DNA from: Harmothoe impar
Taxonomy: Eukaryota > Annelida > Polychaeta > Phyllodocida > Polynoidae
DNA: 64,000 bases
Reading direction: 5' to 3'
NCBI GenBank assembly: GCA_947462335.1
Contig: OX381717.1
Location: 47,473,523-47,537,522 of the forward strand
Shown here: positions 1 to 11,100 of the stretch, piece by piece
How positions within the stretch are numbered: the first letter of the stretch is position 1
Layout: every line of letters begins with the position of its first letter
The notes under the pieces: model-generated
What the model saw: only the letters and a program-made list of their open reading frames with translations
What the model was told of the DNA's origin: nothing
Databases searched by the model: none
Program-made: the position numbers and the translations under genes

Positions 1-296
1 TGATACGTATATGATCCCTAATGTCTGCCCTTTCTTGACTTATGTTTTATCATTGTGTGACATGGTTGGTTCTCATGTTATTAGCACAAACTCACAGCCA
101 TGTCGGGCTGGCTAGTGTAATGCAGTGAGTGACAGTAGCAGTGTATATTCAACATGGCGCCGCTGTCCCTGAATACACATGCACTGAAAGAGCTCTATTA
201 TATGGAGATTATGTTCATGGAGTGGCCATTTCCCTGCCCCTCCAGTACCGGTAGTGAAACTTCGACGAAGTCTTCGTTTAATATAAGAAACTCTGA
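1..296. other. no gene recognised
   Basis: No open frame with a recognisable protein, RNA gene or repeat structure was seen here. It may be intron or upstream flank of the palmitoyltransferase gene whose 5' exons are outside the window. Confidence 0.5.
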
Positions 297-524
297 TACC
301 GTAAAACCTCGCGTATAAGCCGCGGCTTGTACGCAAATCAGATCGCCAGTGCGGCTTATAGGATCGGCACAGAGTCAGGATGCGGCTTATATACGCGAGT
401 TTTTGCTCCTATAGTACAGTATAAAAGTCACCATAATCAGATCGCTGGTGCGGCTTATAGGATCGGCCTAAAGTCGTGGTGCGGCTTATACGCGAGTTAG
501 GCTTATACGCGAGGTTTTACGGTA
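297..524. mobile_element. MITE with perfect 25-bp terminal inverted repeats
   Basis: The element opens with TACCGTAAAACCTCGCGTAT and closes with its exact reverse complement over 25 bases. Inside, a block carrying the words 'cagatcgc' and 'gcggcttata' is repeated twice. No transposase is encoded. Flanking TA would fit a TA target duplication if the repeats start at CCGTAAAA, but this is not certain. Related or decayed copies are at 3994, 6254, 8371, 43360, 44782 and 63838. Confidence 0.85.
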
Positions 525-533
525 GTGATAAGG

Positions 534-775
534 CGGTGATCCACTGCCGCGAATTTGCTGCGATTTTGCTGCGAATTACACTCGTGCGTGTAAACACGGA
601 GAAAACATTCCAGCAGTGGATCTCCTGCTGCGAGTCCCTGCGACAACGTCGCAGCGAGAGGCGTGTGGTTGCGAGTAAATTCGTAGAAATCTAAAAGTTT
701 TGATTTTTACGAGTGTACTCGCAAGTTTCTCTCGCACGACAACATTCGCAGCAAACTCGCGGCAGTGGATCACCG
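534..775. mobile_element. MITE with about 30-bp terminal inverted repeats
   Basis: The left end (CGGTGATCCACTGCCGCGAA) and the right end (TTCGCAGCAAACTCGCGGCA and onward) are inverted copies over about 30 bases with one mismatch. It lies ten bases after the previous element and encodes no protein. The short open frames across it are by-products. Confidence 0.75.
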
Positions 776-787
776 GCTATACATGAT

Positions 788-1242
788 CCCGGGGGGGGGG
801 GGGGCACTTCATATATTTTGTATACACAGGTGTGCGGCTGGGAAGGGCACTTTTTGAGCAAAATCCCCCTCACCAAGGGTCTGCTTTTCACCAAAATCCC
901 CCTCACCAAGGGTCAATTTTCACCAAAATCCCCCTCACCAAGGGTCATTTTTCGAGGATTTCAACATAATCCCACCAAAAAGGGTCACATTTTGCCAAAA
1001 TTCTTTGCACAAGGGTCACTTTTGACGAAAATTCTTACACCAAGGCCGACTCCTCGGGGAAAATTGCTAAACCCTAGGCACTTTTGTCCAAAATCCCCCT
1101 CAACAAGGGTCACTTTTGACCAAAATACCCCTCACCATGGGTCACTTCTGACCAAAATCCCCCTCACCAAGGGTAAGGGTTGTCAAAGGGCCAGCCGCAC
1201 ACCCGTGTCAAAAAAAAATTGAGTGCCCCCCCCCCCCCCGGG
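788..1242. mobile_element. hAT-like non-autonomous element with poly(G) termini
   Basis: Its ends are CCCGGG plus a long G run and GCACTT on the left, and AGTGC plus a long C run and GGG on the right. It is bounded by a perfect 8-bp direct repeat, TACATGAT, at 780-787 and 1243-1250, the target-site length typical of hAT transposons. The inside is a degenerate tandem array of about 33-bp units containing 'cccctcaccaagggtca'. A 169-codon open frame across it is repeat-encoded and not a gene. A second member is at 14712-15171. Confidence 0.85.
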
Positions 1243-1361
1243 TACATGATGTAGACCTCTATAAGTTAATAATATAAATTATAAGGGCAATTATAAGGAG
1301 ACCTTGCTTATATAATTATAAGGAGCAGATTTTGTTTGGTCTATGGACTTATCTATGTAAT

Positions 1362-1498
1362 AGATAGACAATGGTTATTGAAAGGTATGTAGAATTAACC
1401 ACAGCTTGCTGGTGGGGGCCAGACGAGGGCGAAGCCCAAGTCGCCCTACCAGCAAGCTGTGGTTAATCTACATACCTTTTCATAACCATTGTCTATCT
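1362..1498. repeat. fold-back (long palindrome)
   Basis: Arms 1362-1413 and 1448-1498 are inverted copies over about 51 bases with only two or three differences. The loop of about 34 bases is GC-rich and itself contains AGGGCGA / TCGCCCT. No coding content. A similar but less perfect fold-back lies at 12246-12391. Confidence 0.85.
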
Positions 1499-1718
1499 GT
1501 TTTAAACCAGGGTATGCAATATAACCAAGGTGCGAACTCTATTGTTCTAAGCCACCACCGTGGTTTAAAGACTACATACATTTCTACAGTAAAACCCTTA
1601 CAGGGAGGGGTTTTACCTCAGCCGCTGATAATAAGAAGGTAATTCTGACTCATTATTTTATTTTGTGTGTGCAAACCTTACCCAGGAGGGCCAGGGGCAG
1701 GGATACAGTCAAGATACA

Positions 1719-2728
1719 CCCAGTAAACACAACTACGTTATTAGAACGTAATTTCAGTACGTAATATTAACGTCCACATGTAAGGGTTGCTTAACGTTAT
1801 CAAACGTAAATAAACGTTATCAAACATATATAAACGTTATGGGAACCTCATTTTTAGGTTTATTAAACGTTACCACCACGTTTTTTAACGTTATGTAAAT
1901 GTTATGACGTGGGTTCGAATCCTGTAACCAACGATTCGGTTCTGTTTGGAAAATATATTGTTTTAGGAACCTTAATAGGGGTCATATTAGAATGTCATGG
2001 AACGTTTATTTGTATTATTCCAAAGACATTATTTGACTTTTACTAAATAGATATACAAACGTTTTCAAAAGAAAAAATGAGAACACTTTTGGCTTCCTCC
2101 GAGAAGGGAACTCTTGACCATTGGATTAGAAGTCTACTGCTCTCCCGACTGAGCTAACCAGGCCAGTGAGTGTATAGGGTCAAGCCTAAGCGCTATAATC
2201 ATGTAGCCGAAATGTAAGGGGCTATCAACATGAAGTTCGTGATCTAGACAGCACATATACTAAGTAGCTTGACCATATAGACAAGCAAGATCAGGTCAGT
2301 GGCTAGGGCAGTGGTCTTTGTATCTAAGGGTCTAGGGTTCCCTTCTAAGAGTGGGCAGTGTTTCTACCGAGGTACATGAGAGCTTAACAAGAGGTAAATA
2401 AGGACAGATATGAATTAAGACATTTTTGAAATACCACTTCTATTTTATATTCTTTGGAAAAAATACCTAGTCTTATATTGGCATAAAACGAATAGTGTTT
2501 ACATAATATTCCTTAGGTTTATATTAATCTATGTTATGTTAGATTACGTAAATAAACCTGAAAATAACGTTTGCATTACGTATATATACGTTAATTAACG
2601 TTCATTCAGGTTTAATAACGTAAAACAACCCTTACATTTAGACGTTATTTTAACGTAGTAAAATTACGTAATTCGGACGTAGAAATGACGTTCAGTGAAC
2701 GTTAAATAACGTAACTGTGTTTACTGGG
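1719..2728. mobile_element. 1.0-kb non-autonomous DNA transposon with ACGTTA-rich ends
   Basis: The ends match as inverted repeats beginning CCCAGTAAACACA. Each subterminal region of about 150-200 bases is packed with AACGTTA/TAACGTT words in both orientations, like an array of protein-binding sites. The core holds degenerate tRNA-like pieces: a B-box-like 'gggttcgaatcc' near 1910, a minus-strand tRNA-like stretch at 2096-2165 and a plus-strand one near 2295-2345. No transposase frame is present. The superfamily was not assigned. Confidence 0.8.
2096..2165 (-). pseudogene. tRNA-like pseudogene fragment
   Basis: Read on the minus strand, this has a good A-box region (TAGCTCAGTCGGGAGAGC) and an anticodon-loop-like CTTCTAA. 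The anticodon, T and acceptor stems pair poorly and the B box is degenerate. It is probably a tRNA-derived insert in the surrounding transposon rather than a working tRNA. Confidence 0.4.
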
Positions 2729-3035
2729 CATGTACCATACTGCTTAAAATTGCCCACCACCCCGAGCCAGAAAGGTGGGAAGAATACTTTTGTAGCTGCC
2801 CAAGGAAGAAGGGAGTGTACTGCTATCTGGGACTTTAATAACGCCAACTATAAACGCCAACCTTGCCACAAGGAGTCCTTGCTTATAAGTTATAAGGAGC
2901 AAATTGAACTGTTCCCAAGCCAAGGTCCTCCTTAACGACCTTATAGTGAGGTTTTACTGTTTAGAGAATAGAAAACAGAGGGGTGTACTGTAACTGAATA
3001 GCCTCTAAAGGACATCATGATCATTCGACATGTAC

Positions 3036-3114
3036 TTAAAGGCGCACTGAACCCACGACGTCATTTGCGTACAAAACTCGGCAGGGCTAGGTCCTCAACT
3101 CAGTGCGCCTTTAA
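3036..3114. mobile_element. 79-bp mini-element with 15-bp inverted ends
   Basis: TTAAAGGCGCACTGA at 3036-3050 and its exact reverse complement at 3100-3114 bound this very short element. It encodes nothing. Confidence 0.65.
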
Positions 3115-3993
3115 ACATATTTCAGGATCCTTTTCGCCAGATAAGAAAAACAATGCAGAATCTAAAAGATAATATCGTATTCAAAACCCGCCCGGGGGTG
3201 GGAATAAAAATTGCATTCTTTGTCGGTGAAAAAACCTGCGTGCACGCCAAATTTCGAGAGGGGGGGGGGGCGTGAAAAGAACTTGTGACAGTTGTGTACT
3301 GGGCGCAAAATTTCACCCGCCCCCCACTGATTGTAGCGGATTTTTAAATATTACAATAATAGAATAGACATTTTCAGATCCAGTATAGTATCCTCCTGAT
3401 ATTTGGGTGCGGGTTATATGTGAGATGCAGGTAGTATGTACTGTATATATAATGTGATAGACAGGCCTACAGCGTATGACTAATCACAGTAGATAGGAGA
3501 TCCGTCTAGACGGTCGGCCTACTATGACTAATGCCATGTACTTTATATCCCTGCTAATGCAGACTGAGTTAGTCTATACTATATATAGGATCTACATGCC
3601 AATACAGATTGACCCGAATGATTGTTCTTGACTTTCTCTTATTAAATTATTGATATTTTCTGCATGAAATTAGAAATTATTTCCCGACTTTTGTCAACCG
3701 AGCAAAGAGTCTCAGTCTTATTAAGTCAGTTGCATCTCTGGTCCCTCACAGCTATCCAAAGCCCCACAAATGTCATATACACACCAGTATTGCCTGAGTA
3801 TTGACCATAGTGGATGATCGCCCCCCCCCCCCCCCACTCCTCTCCCCCACCCAGCCTCCACTGCCCCATTTACCCAGATAAACCCCGTGGAGCTATTACA
3901 TGTGGTGTTGACCAACCGGCCCCAGGCACCCACACAACGTTATGTCACCAGTGCATTGAGCAGAAACGCAATATTATCAAAATACTCAGTTTA
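3115..3993. other. gene-free stretch with G and C runs
   Basis: No protein or RNA gene was recognised. It carries a G run near 3261 and a C run near 3823. Open frames here are short and featureless. Confidence 0.5.
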
Positions 3994-4290
3994 CTGTAAA
4001 ACCTCGCGTATTACCCGCATCTAGACTTTGGGAATATCCTGTTATAAGCCTCACAGGGGGTCTGATAATTCTGACTTTAATACTGTTATATACATCTAAA
4101 ACTGGCGTATAAGCTGCACCCTGACTTTGTCCTGATCCATAATGCACGGTTAATGTAAAGTCTATGTTCATTTGTCGTCATGATGCACCAATCCGCTGCA
4201 TTGGTGCATCATGCCCACGCATCGCGGGTGTATCAACCTTGTGTGTATCAACCCTGTAGGCTCATCTTGATGCATGCGTGCCATTATGCT
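3994..4290. repeat. decayed MITE copies
   Basis: 3994-4165 resembles the 297-524 family (a TACTGTAAAACCTCGCGTAT-like left end and internal 'ctgactttgtcctgat'). 4180-4212 is a perfect 13-bp hairpin, ATGATGCACCAAT / ATTGGTGCATCAT, around a 7-base loop. It belongs to the TTAA-bounded hairpin family seen best at 47755-48004. Confidence 0.65.
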
Positions 4291-4944
4291 TCCCTTAATG
4301 GATTAACTGTAAATGCTACAGTAATTACTGGACATCGATTCTCTGTCTCTTTGTAGCTCTATAGTGATCGATGCCCAGTTTTATACTTCAGACCAGTGGC
4401 TCATTTTGGCTGTTTTTTGCCTCACAGATTGCTTCTAGGGCAAAATCCTGACTAGGTGCCAATATATTCTCTATGCCAATGTGTAATATGAGGGTAGAAA
4501 ACACTGGAACCTCGGTTAGAAAAAATCCTACTGAACAGTTTTTGAGAAAATTGGGGTTTTGTTGCATATTTTTGGTGTTTTTAGTACATTTCCTACATAA
4601 ACCGTGAACGCCAGCATTTTTCACTTTTCAGGTATTTAGAATTAAAATTTGACATATTTTTATTCGCAGTAGGATTTCTGAATACCGAGCCATTCTATAC
4701 CAGGCGTTATTTTGAAAAAATATAAATCATTTGATAGTGTATTTGGTCTCCGAAATAGAGGGAGTTTGGTCATAGTTTAATTGACTGTTGACAATCCAGT
4801 CAAGGGCTATTAGGTTCAGTTCAGTGCAAGTTGCAAAACTTGCACTTTTTAACTTGACCTCATGTCCACTATGTAGGTCTTCACTATGCCTAGGTCTATC
4901 CAAAGTCCGTCAATGGGATCACGCATTGAGGCAGATTCCGCAGC
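4291..4944. other. gene-free stretch
   Basis: Nothing recognised: no conserved protein segment and no clear repeat ends. Confidence 0.5.
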
Positions 4945-5757
4945 TTTTGGCGAGAAAAAGGTTCAACATCACAAAAAGTGAAAATTGCCCAACAACACCC
5001 TATTTGGCGAGAAAAAAGTTCAAAATTGCAAAAAAGTGAAATTTGCCTAAAAACACCCTATTTGGCGAGAAAAAAGTTCAAAATTGCAAAAAAGTGAAAT
5101 TTGCCTAAAAACACCCTATTTGGCGAGAAAAAAGTTCAAAATCGCATAAAAAGTGAAATTTGTCTAAAAACACCCTATTTGGCGAGAAAAAAGTTCAAAA
5201 TCGCAAAAAAGTGAAATTTGCCTAAAAACACCCTATTTGGCGAGAAAAAAGTTCAAAATCGCAAAAAAAAGTGAAATTTGCCTAAAAACACCCTATTTGG
5301 CGAGAAAAAAGTTCAAAATCGCAAAAAAAGTGAAATTTGCCTAAAAACACCCTATTTGGCGAGAAAAAAGTTCAAAATCGCAAAAAAGTGAAATTTGCCT
5401 AAAAACACCCTATTAAGCGAGAAAAAAGTTCAAAATCGCAAAAAAGTGAAATTTGCCTAAAAACACCCTATTTGGCGAGAAAAAGGTTCAAAATCGCAAA
5501 AAAGTGAAATTTGCCTAAAAACACCCTATTTGGCGAGAAAAAAGTTCAAAATCGCAAAAAAGTGAAATTTGCCTAAAACACCCGTTTTGACGAGAAAAAA
5601 GTTCAAAATCGCAAAAAAGTGAAATTTGCCTTAAAACACCCTATTTAGCGAGAAAAACGTTCAAAATCGCAAGAATGTGAAATTTGCCTAAAAACACCCT
5701 ATTTGGCGAGAAAATGGTTCAGAATCGCAAAAATGTGAAATTTCCCTAAAAACACCC
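4945..5757. repeat. 58-bp tandem repeat array, about 14 units
   Basis: A unit of 58-60 bases, recognisable by 'acaccctatttggcgag' followed by an A-rich 'gttcaaaatcgcaaaa', repeats head to tail about fourteen times. Unit length varies mainly in the A run, and one unit reads 'cacccgttttgac'. There are no unique spacers, so it is a minisatellite and not a CRISPR array. Confidence 0.9.
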
Positions 5758-6253
5758 TATGAATGCAGCATGAATACAGACACTCATGGAAACAGACTCA
5801 TGTACACCCACACAGACATACACATAGGCATGATCATGGCCTTCTCCTTCATATAGCAACCTGTGGATTTCTACTTTGAGGAGACTGAATATAGCTTTCT
5901 GTTGGAAACTCAGATACATGGATGTCGATGTCCAGTTTTAGATATATACCCATATAGTGCATTGGAGTGCTATAATGTTGGACTGCTGTATATTTAACCA
6001 CAATGCCACCACTTTCTATGATTCCTATTTCCATTCCATGTGGCACTTTGTAAATATAACCGCTGTAAAAGACAGCAGTTGTCAGGAGCCATTTACTGTT
6101 TATGGCGCCGACCCTGGAGTCTGCACACCAGTGTATCTGGTATCACGACCACACATCGCATGTCTGACTGTTTATCACTTGTTACCTGAGTGTGTTCATA
6201 ATGTAAGGGTGGGGTGTGTTGTTTCCTTCCAGCAACATAGACAGTTCTATGAC
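5758..6253. other. gene-free stretch
   Basis: Nothing recognised. A 109-codon open frame crosses it without recognisable domains. Confidence 0.45.
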
Positions 6254-6673
6254 TACCGTAAAACTTTGCGTATAAGCCTACTGTAAACGTAGATATTTTC
6301 GCTGGTATAAACATTTTTGGATAAATTGCTAAAAAGTACAGTTTTGCGCAGATTTTAATTCGTGGATTTCCGAAATTTGGCACTTTGATTAGATGCTCTG
6401 TACATATTTTCGTGGATTTAATTGCCAAAAATATGTACAGCGCGGAAATATCTACGTTTACAGTAACTGGCATATGAGCCGCAACTAGACTCTGGGAATA
6501 TCCTTTAAGTCTCACAGGGGGTGTGATTATGGCGACTTTAGTACATTGTGTACTGTGGTAAACATTTAAAATCTTGAGTATAAGCCGCGCCCTGACTTTG
6601 TCCTAGTTCTATAAGCTGTACTGGCGATCTGACTTGCATTCTAGCCGCGGCCTATATGCGAGGTTTTAAGGTA
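6254..6673. mobile_element. MITE of the 297-524 family, split by an insertion
   Basis: The left end (TACCGTAAAACTTTGCGTAT) and right end (ATGCGAGGTTTTAAGGTA) match the 297-524 family. The element is interrupted at 6279 by a different one ending at 6465, so this copy is the older of the two. Confidence 0.75.
6279..6465. mobile_element. nested MITE with perfect 20-bp inverted ends
   Basis: Bounded by TACTGTAAACGTAGATATTT and its exact reverse complement. It sits inside the 6254-6673 element. About 187 bases, non-coding. Confidence 0.8.
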
Positions 6674-6819
6674 CCCGTTTGAGAGGGATAGATTTTATGC
6701 ACTTGTCCCGGAAAACCCAGACATCTGGTGGCCGGTGGTCTGGGGCTATGCACTAAGGGGATGGTGGTGTGATAGTATTTGGTAGTAATAGCTGATACTA
6801 AGGGAGTGCCCATTTTTTA

Positions 6820-7085
6820 ACAACAGGGGGGGGGGGGGCGGTGAGATTTCGCGCGGAGCGGGCAAAATGTTTTCACCCCCACCCCTAGAGGGGTCGAAAT
6901 TTTTTACCCCCCCCCCCCCTCCCAGCAGGCCGAAAATCGCGCGCGTTCGCGCCCCGTTGTAGCATAGTAACTCGCGGGCTTTTTCCCTCAAAACAGGTTG
7001 AATTTTTTTTACCCCCCCCCCCCCCCAAAGAGGGTTCTAAATTTTTACCCCCCCCCCCCCCCCGGTCAAGGGGTCCAAATTTTTT
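6820..7085. repeat. cluster of poly(G)/poly(C) runs
   Basis: One G run (about 6828) and three C runs (about 6907, 7011, 7047) of roughly 12-17 bases occur within 270 bases. They alternate with short phrases like 'aaattttttac' and 'gagggt'. It resembles the interior of the G-run elements at 788 and 14712, but no paired ends or target duplication were found. Confidence 0.6.
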
Positions 7086-7109
7086 ACGCTAGTCGTATGA
7101 CTGGTGACA

Positions 7110-7770
7110 TGTATGAAGGAATTATTCAGTTCCATCAACCCTTTATGGATGATTTGTGTTCAAGTCATGATGCAGCCCGGGGATGCAGCAGTATTTATGC
7201 TGATCCGACAGGTTGATTCACTCCTGAAGGGTGCATATGATATACCCATACAGTGCCAGCGAGTTACTCACTACGACATATGTTGCTTTAAGACAACAAC
7301 CAGTCCTTAAAGGGTTAAGCAATCATCCATGTATCTCTGAATTTGATGCTGAGTTGTCGATATCAACTTTTCAATATACACATGTGTATACATTGTATAT
7401 CTACTTCCTATGCTACCAATTCTATGTACTACTTACAAGTTGATTGTCCCTCAGCTCCCGGGCTTAAGTTCAATTTCAGTATGCTACTTGAGTTGAGTTG
7501 AGTTTGAAAGGTTTTTACTCTGCTATTTCACTCAATTGATGATGATGATACCAAATTTAGCGGTTTACAATCGCATTGAGTGACTACCATTATCATGACG
7601 ACTCATGTATCATGACGACAAAGGACATACGTATACCTTTGGTGCATCATCGGTACTAATCGGGAGTGTATCAACCCTGTAGGTTCGGACTGTTCGGTAT
7701 GATACATGAATGCATCCCTGACGAGTTATTAGCCAGGGCTGTATTCATGCTTCTGAACAACAAGTTGACA
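7110..7770. repeat. fragments of the TTAA hairpin transposon family
   Basis: A right end (CTTAAAGGGTTAA) is at about 7307-7319. A second decayed copy at about 7590-7770 has 'gtgcatcat', 'tgtatcaaccctgtagg' and 'tgaatgcat' in family order. No gene was recognised between them. Confidence 0.5.
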
Positions 7771-7935
7771 GCCAAACTCTCAATGAAGATCGTTCCAAAG
7801 TAGTCGATTCATCTTTTAATAGACCTGCCAATAATAATAACTTAAAATAAATAAGTGTATTAAATTGTATTAAAGAATTGTATGGCCTTCAATGTGGTCC
7901 CATCTTGTTGCATCTGCTGTCATACATGTATTTCC

Positions 7936-8092
7936 CAGAGATGCCACTTTTCGTACCGGTACTTTTGCAGGAATTCCTAGTTTTTCGCTGGGATTTGTGG
8001 ATTGAATTATTTCAATTTCCTACATAAAATTGACCAAATTCATAAGATTTCCTACATTTTGTCTACCAGGGAGTGGCTGCTGGCACCTCTGA
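7936..8092. mobile_element. MITE of the AGAGATGCCACT family
   Basis: About 157 bases with inverted ends AGAGATGCCACT and a decayed AGTGGC...CCTCT, plus internal 'aggaattccta' and 'aatttcctac' phrases. Other copies are at 10090, 12770, 43821 and 48601. Non-coding. Confidence 0.7.
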
Positions 8093-8148
8093 TTTACTAT
8101 GACAGATTGTATTTATTATTAATCAGGTTACTGATTTCTTTGTCACAG

Positions 8149-11100
8149 GTTGTGGGGGGCCTTCAATGTGGTCCTCTACAACACGGTCATCTTCCTACTC
8201 GTGATGGCACACATGAGGGCCGTTTTCTCTGACCCCGGCATCGTCCCCCTCCCGAAGACCTCGCTCGACTTCTCCGACATGCACTCAGGACAGAAGAAAC
8301 AAGAAAAGGTAAGTTGTGTCATCTAGGATTTTAACGTTGATAATATTTGAGAGAATTGCTGACTTGTGTTACCGTAGAATCTTGCGTATAAGCTAAGAAA
8401 CAAAGAAGGCAAGATAAGCAAAGCCTCAGGGTTATTTGTCCAACGTAGGACTGATGAGTCACTTACCGGCACTGCCTTGGTGCATCATGCCAACTCATCA
8501 GGAGTGCATCAACCCCGCAGGTTCGGTATGAAGCATGAACGCAGCCCTTGCGGTTGGGGGAGCTTGTCAATACTGCGTAAATGAATGCATCCTACTGACA
8601 AAAAGGACTCACCTTTGCTCTCATAGCTGGTGAATTTGTGATTGAAGACCATTGTGAGACCTTTTACCAGGATAAAAAGGAAATTAAATTTTAAAAGTCT
8701 AAAATTCTTTTTCTAAGACAAAAACAATTGCGTCTGTCCTTTCGAGAAAAGGTAAAAAAAAATCTAAAAACCTTCTCTCCTACCCAGGAAGGGGTTTGTA
8801 TGTCCATAGGTCACCCCGGAGGAAACCTCATTCAGTCTCCACCCAGAAGGAGAGAGAATGCATCAAACGACGTTTATATTGACACTCCCTTGTTGGTAAG
8901 GGAAGTGAGCTATGTTGTTAAGAAAATGAGAACCTATGAGTGACTAAAACATTGAGAGAGAGTTAACCTGTGCCACATTAATGTTTAGTCAGTACACCAC
9001 ATAGACCGTACAACCGATATTAATGTACAGTGTTTTGTAAAGGTCATGGAAATGAAATTGCGAGTAGCCATCCCATATGACTGAATCACTACATTGTATT
9101 TTCTTCCAGGGAAGATGGAAAAAAGTGGCGTATTTCATACTTTATCTAAATCACCTAAAATAAAAGTGTGCATTTTGTGTGGATCGAAGAGACAATCTAA
9201 CAGCACACAACCCTATTTAAATAGCCAACCATTTGGCCATTTTGTAAAACTGGGAAGAAACTCTGTTGTTAGATAATGACCACTCCCTAATACGTGACTT
9301 ATCACAAACTACCTACCAGTCTCTATCTTAGACATCATGGCTTTAAACAGATTCGAGTAATGATGAATTAAGCGTGAAACTTCCTGTAACATCACTCTCA
9401 CTTGTTCTGCAATAGGTGTGGCCATTTCTTCAGTTCTTTTACAACAGTGATAGATCACCTATATTAGATATACATGTATAGACTTGCCACCAATATAAGC
9501 ACACTAATAAAAAAACCTAGTTTCAGGGAATTTATAAGTTTCAAGTGTATAACAATATCATCTAGTAGCGCATAGGTAAAGCTCCGTGATATTGAAGGAC
9601 ACCCAATATTATGTCGTGCTGTATTGTAAATATGGTCCGGGAAAATTATTCAAAGACTTTAAGAGGACCAGTGCCACCGCAGTTTTACTGCTTAGTTCTG
9701 TTGTATACCAATAGGGTGTGCCACCCCATAACATACTCATCACATATTTGTTCACTTTCTTCTTCTATTAATTTATTTTTATTTTGTTATTAACATGTTT
9801 CGATTATACTTTTCATTCTGATTTACAGTGTGTAATAATTGTGAGAATTCCTCCCATAATTCAAAATAAATAAGATAATAATAATTAATAATCACTTCTG
9901 TACAAACTAATAGTGTTGTTGCCCCTGTGTGTTGCAGGAGAATAACGGCTTCACGGTGTGCATGAAGTGTGAGACGTACCGACCGCCGCGCGCCCACCAC
10001 TGCCGTATCTGTCGCCGCTGTGTGCGCCGCATGGACCACCACTGCCCCTGGTAACCAACTTTAACCCTTTAAGCACTGCATGTTCAAAGCAGGGATGCTA
10101 CTTTTCCTACTTTTACAGAAATTCCTACTTTTTAGATGGAATTTCTATAATAAATTATTTAAGCTAATTTCCTACATATAAACAGAAAGTTTACCAACAG
10201 ATCTTGAGATTTCATACTTTCATACTACAAGGAAGTGGTATCTCTGATGTTGTTGGTTGTGTATCAAATCTGTAGGGTCGTCCGACGTGATGCTTTAATG
10301 CAGCCCAGGCGAGTAACTCGCCTGTGCTGCATTCATGCATCATAATGACAAAGGACCTTAGGATCTAGTGCCACTGTGTGCGTCGCATGGACCACCATTG
10401 CTCGTGTTGATCTCCCTTAATTTACGCTCCAAATTACTCTAACCCATAAATTTATGCCTAATAAACAAAGCTTTCCCCCCTTAAACATTACAATGTGGTC
10501 AGAAATAATTGATTTTAGGCGCTGGGGATCATAACGTCTCTAAAAGTATGCTATGCTACTTTAGGCTAGACAATGTCATTCACATCACAAGACATTGAAA
10601 AGAAAAAATTAAATATGAATAAAGAATGTTTAAATTTCTAAATATGCGTAAATCCTAAAACCACACTTTTACCTACTGCAGGATCAACAACTGTGTTGGG
10701 GAAATGAACCAGAAGTTCTTCATCCAGTTTCTCTTCTACGTCGGTAAGTGGTCTTATGCTTATTCACGTTTTCTTCGTTCCATGATAATCCCTCTCAATT
10801 ACCACTGATGAAAGTAAATTTAGAATGGATACCTCTTTTGGAATATTTAACTCGCAGGATATATTTTTTTGCGATTAATTAAATTTATTTATTCATCATC
10901 TGTGAGTTCCTTATCCAGATCCCATGCATAAAGTGTAGCTCCAATAGCTTCAATAAGCAACATTCTGATAGCATTCATAAATATACATTGATCCATTCAT
11001 TACAAGCTTCTTATGGCATTTACTGAAACCATGTATTCCCCATATTCTTTACTACAGGGTTATGCAGTCTCTATTCGCTGTCCCTTATCGTAGCGTCGTG

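Noticed and set aside
713..1222. 169-codon open frame
   Set aside because: Encoded by the tandem array inside the hAT-like element; no domain and it crosses homopolymer runs.
4945..5757. CRISPR-like regular repeats
   Set aside because: The DNA is eukaryotic and the repeats are head to tail without unique spacers.
5957..6286. 109-codon open frame
   Set aside because: No domain, ends inside a MITE, and no splice support.
10380..10400. Second DHHC exon
   Set aside because: Only about 20 bases resemble the RRMDHHC coding, without the zinc ligands or a splice donor; probably a small local duplication.
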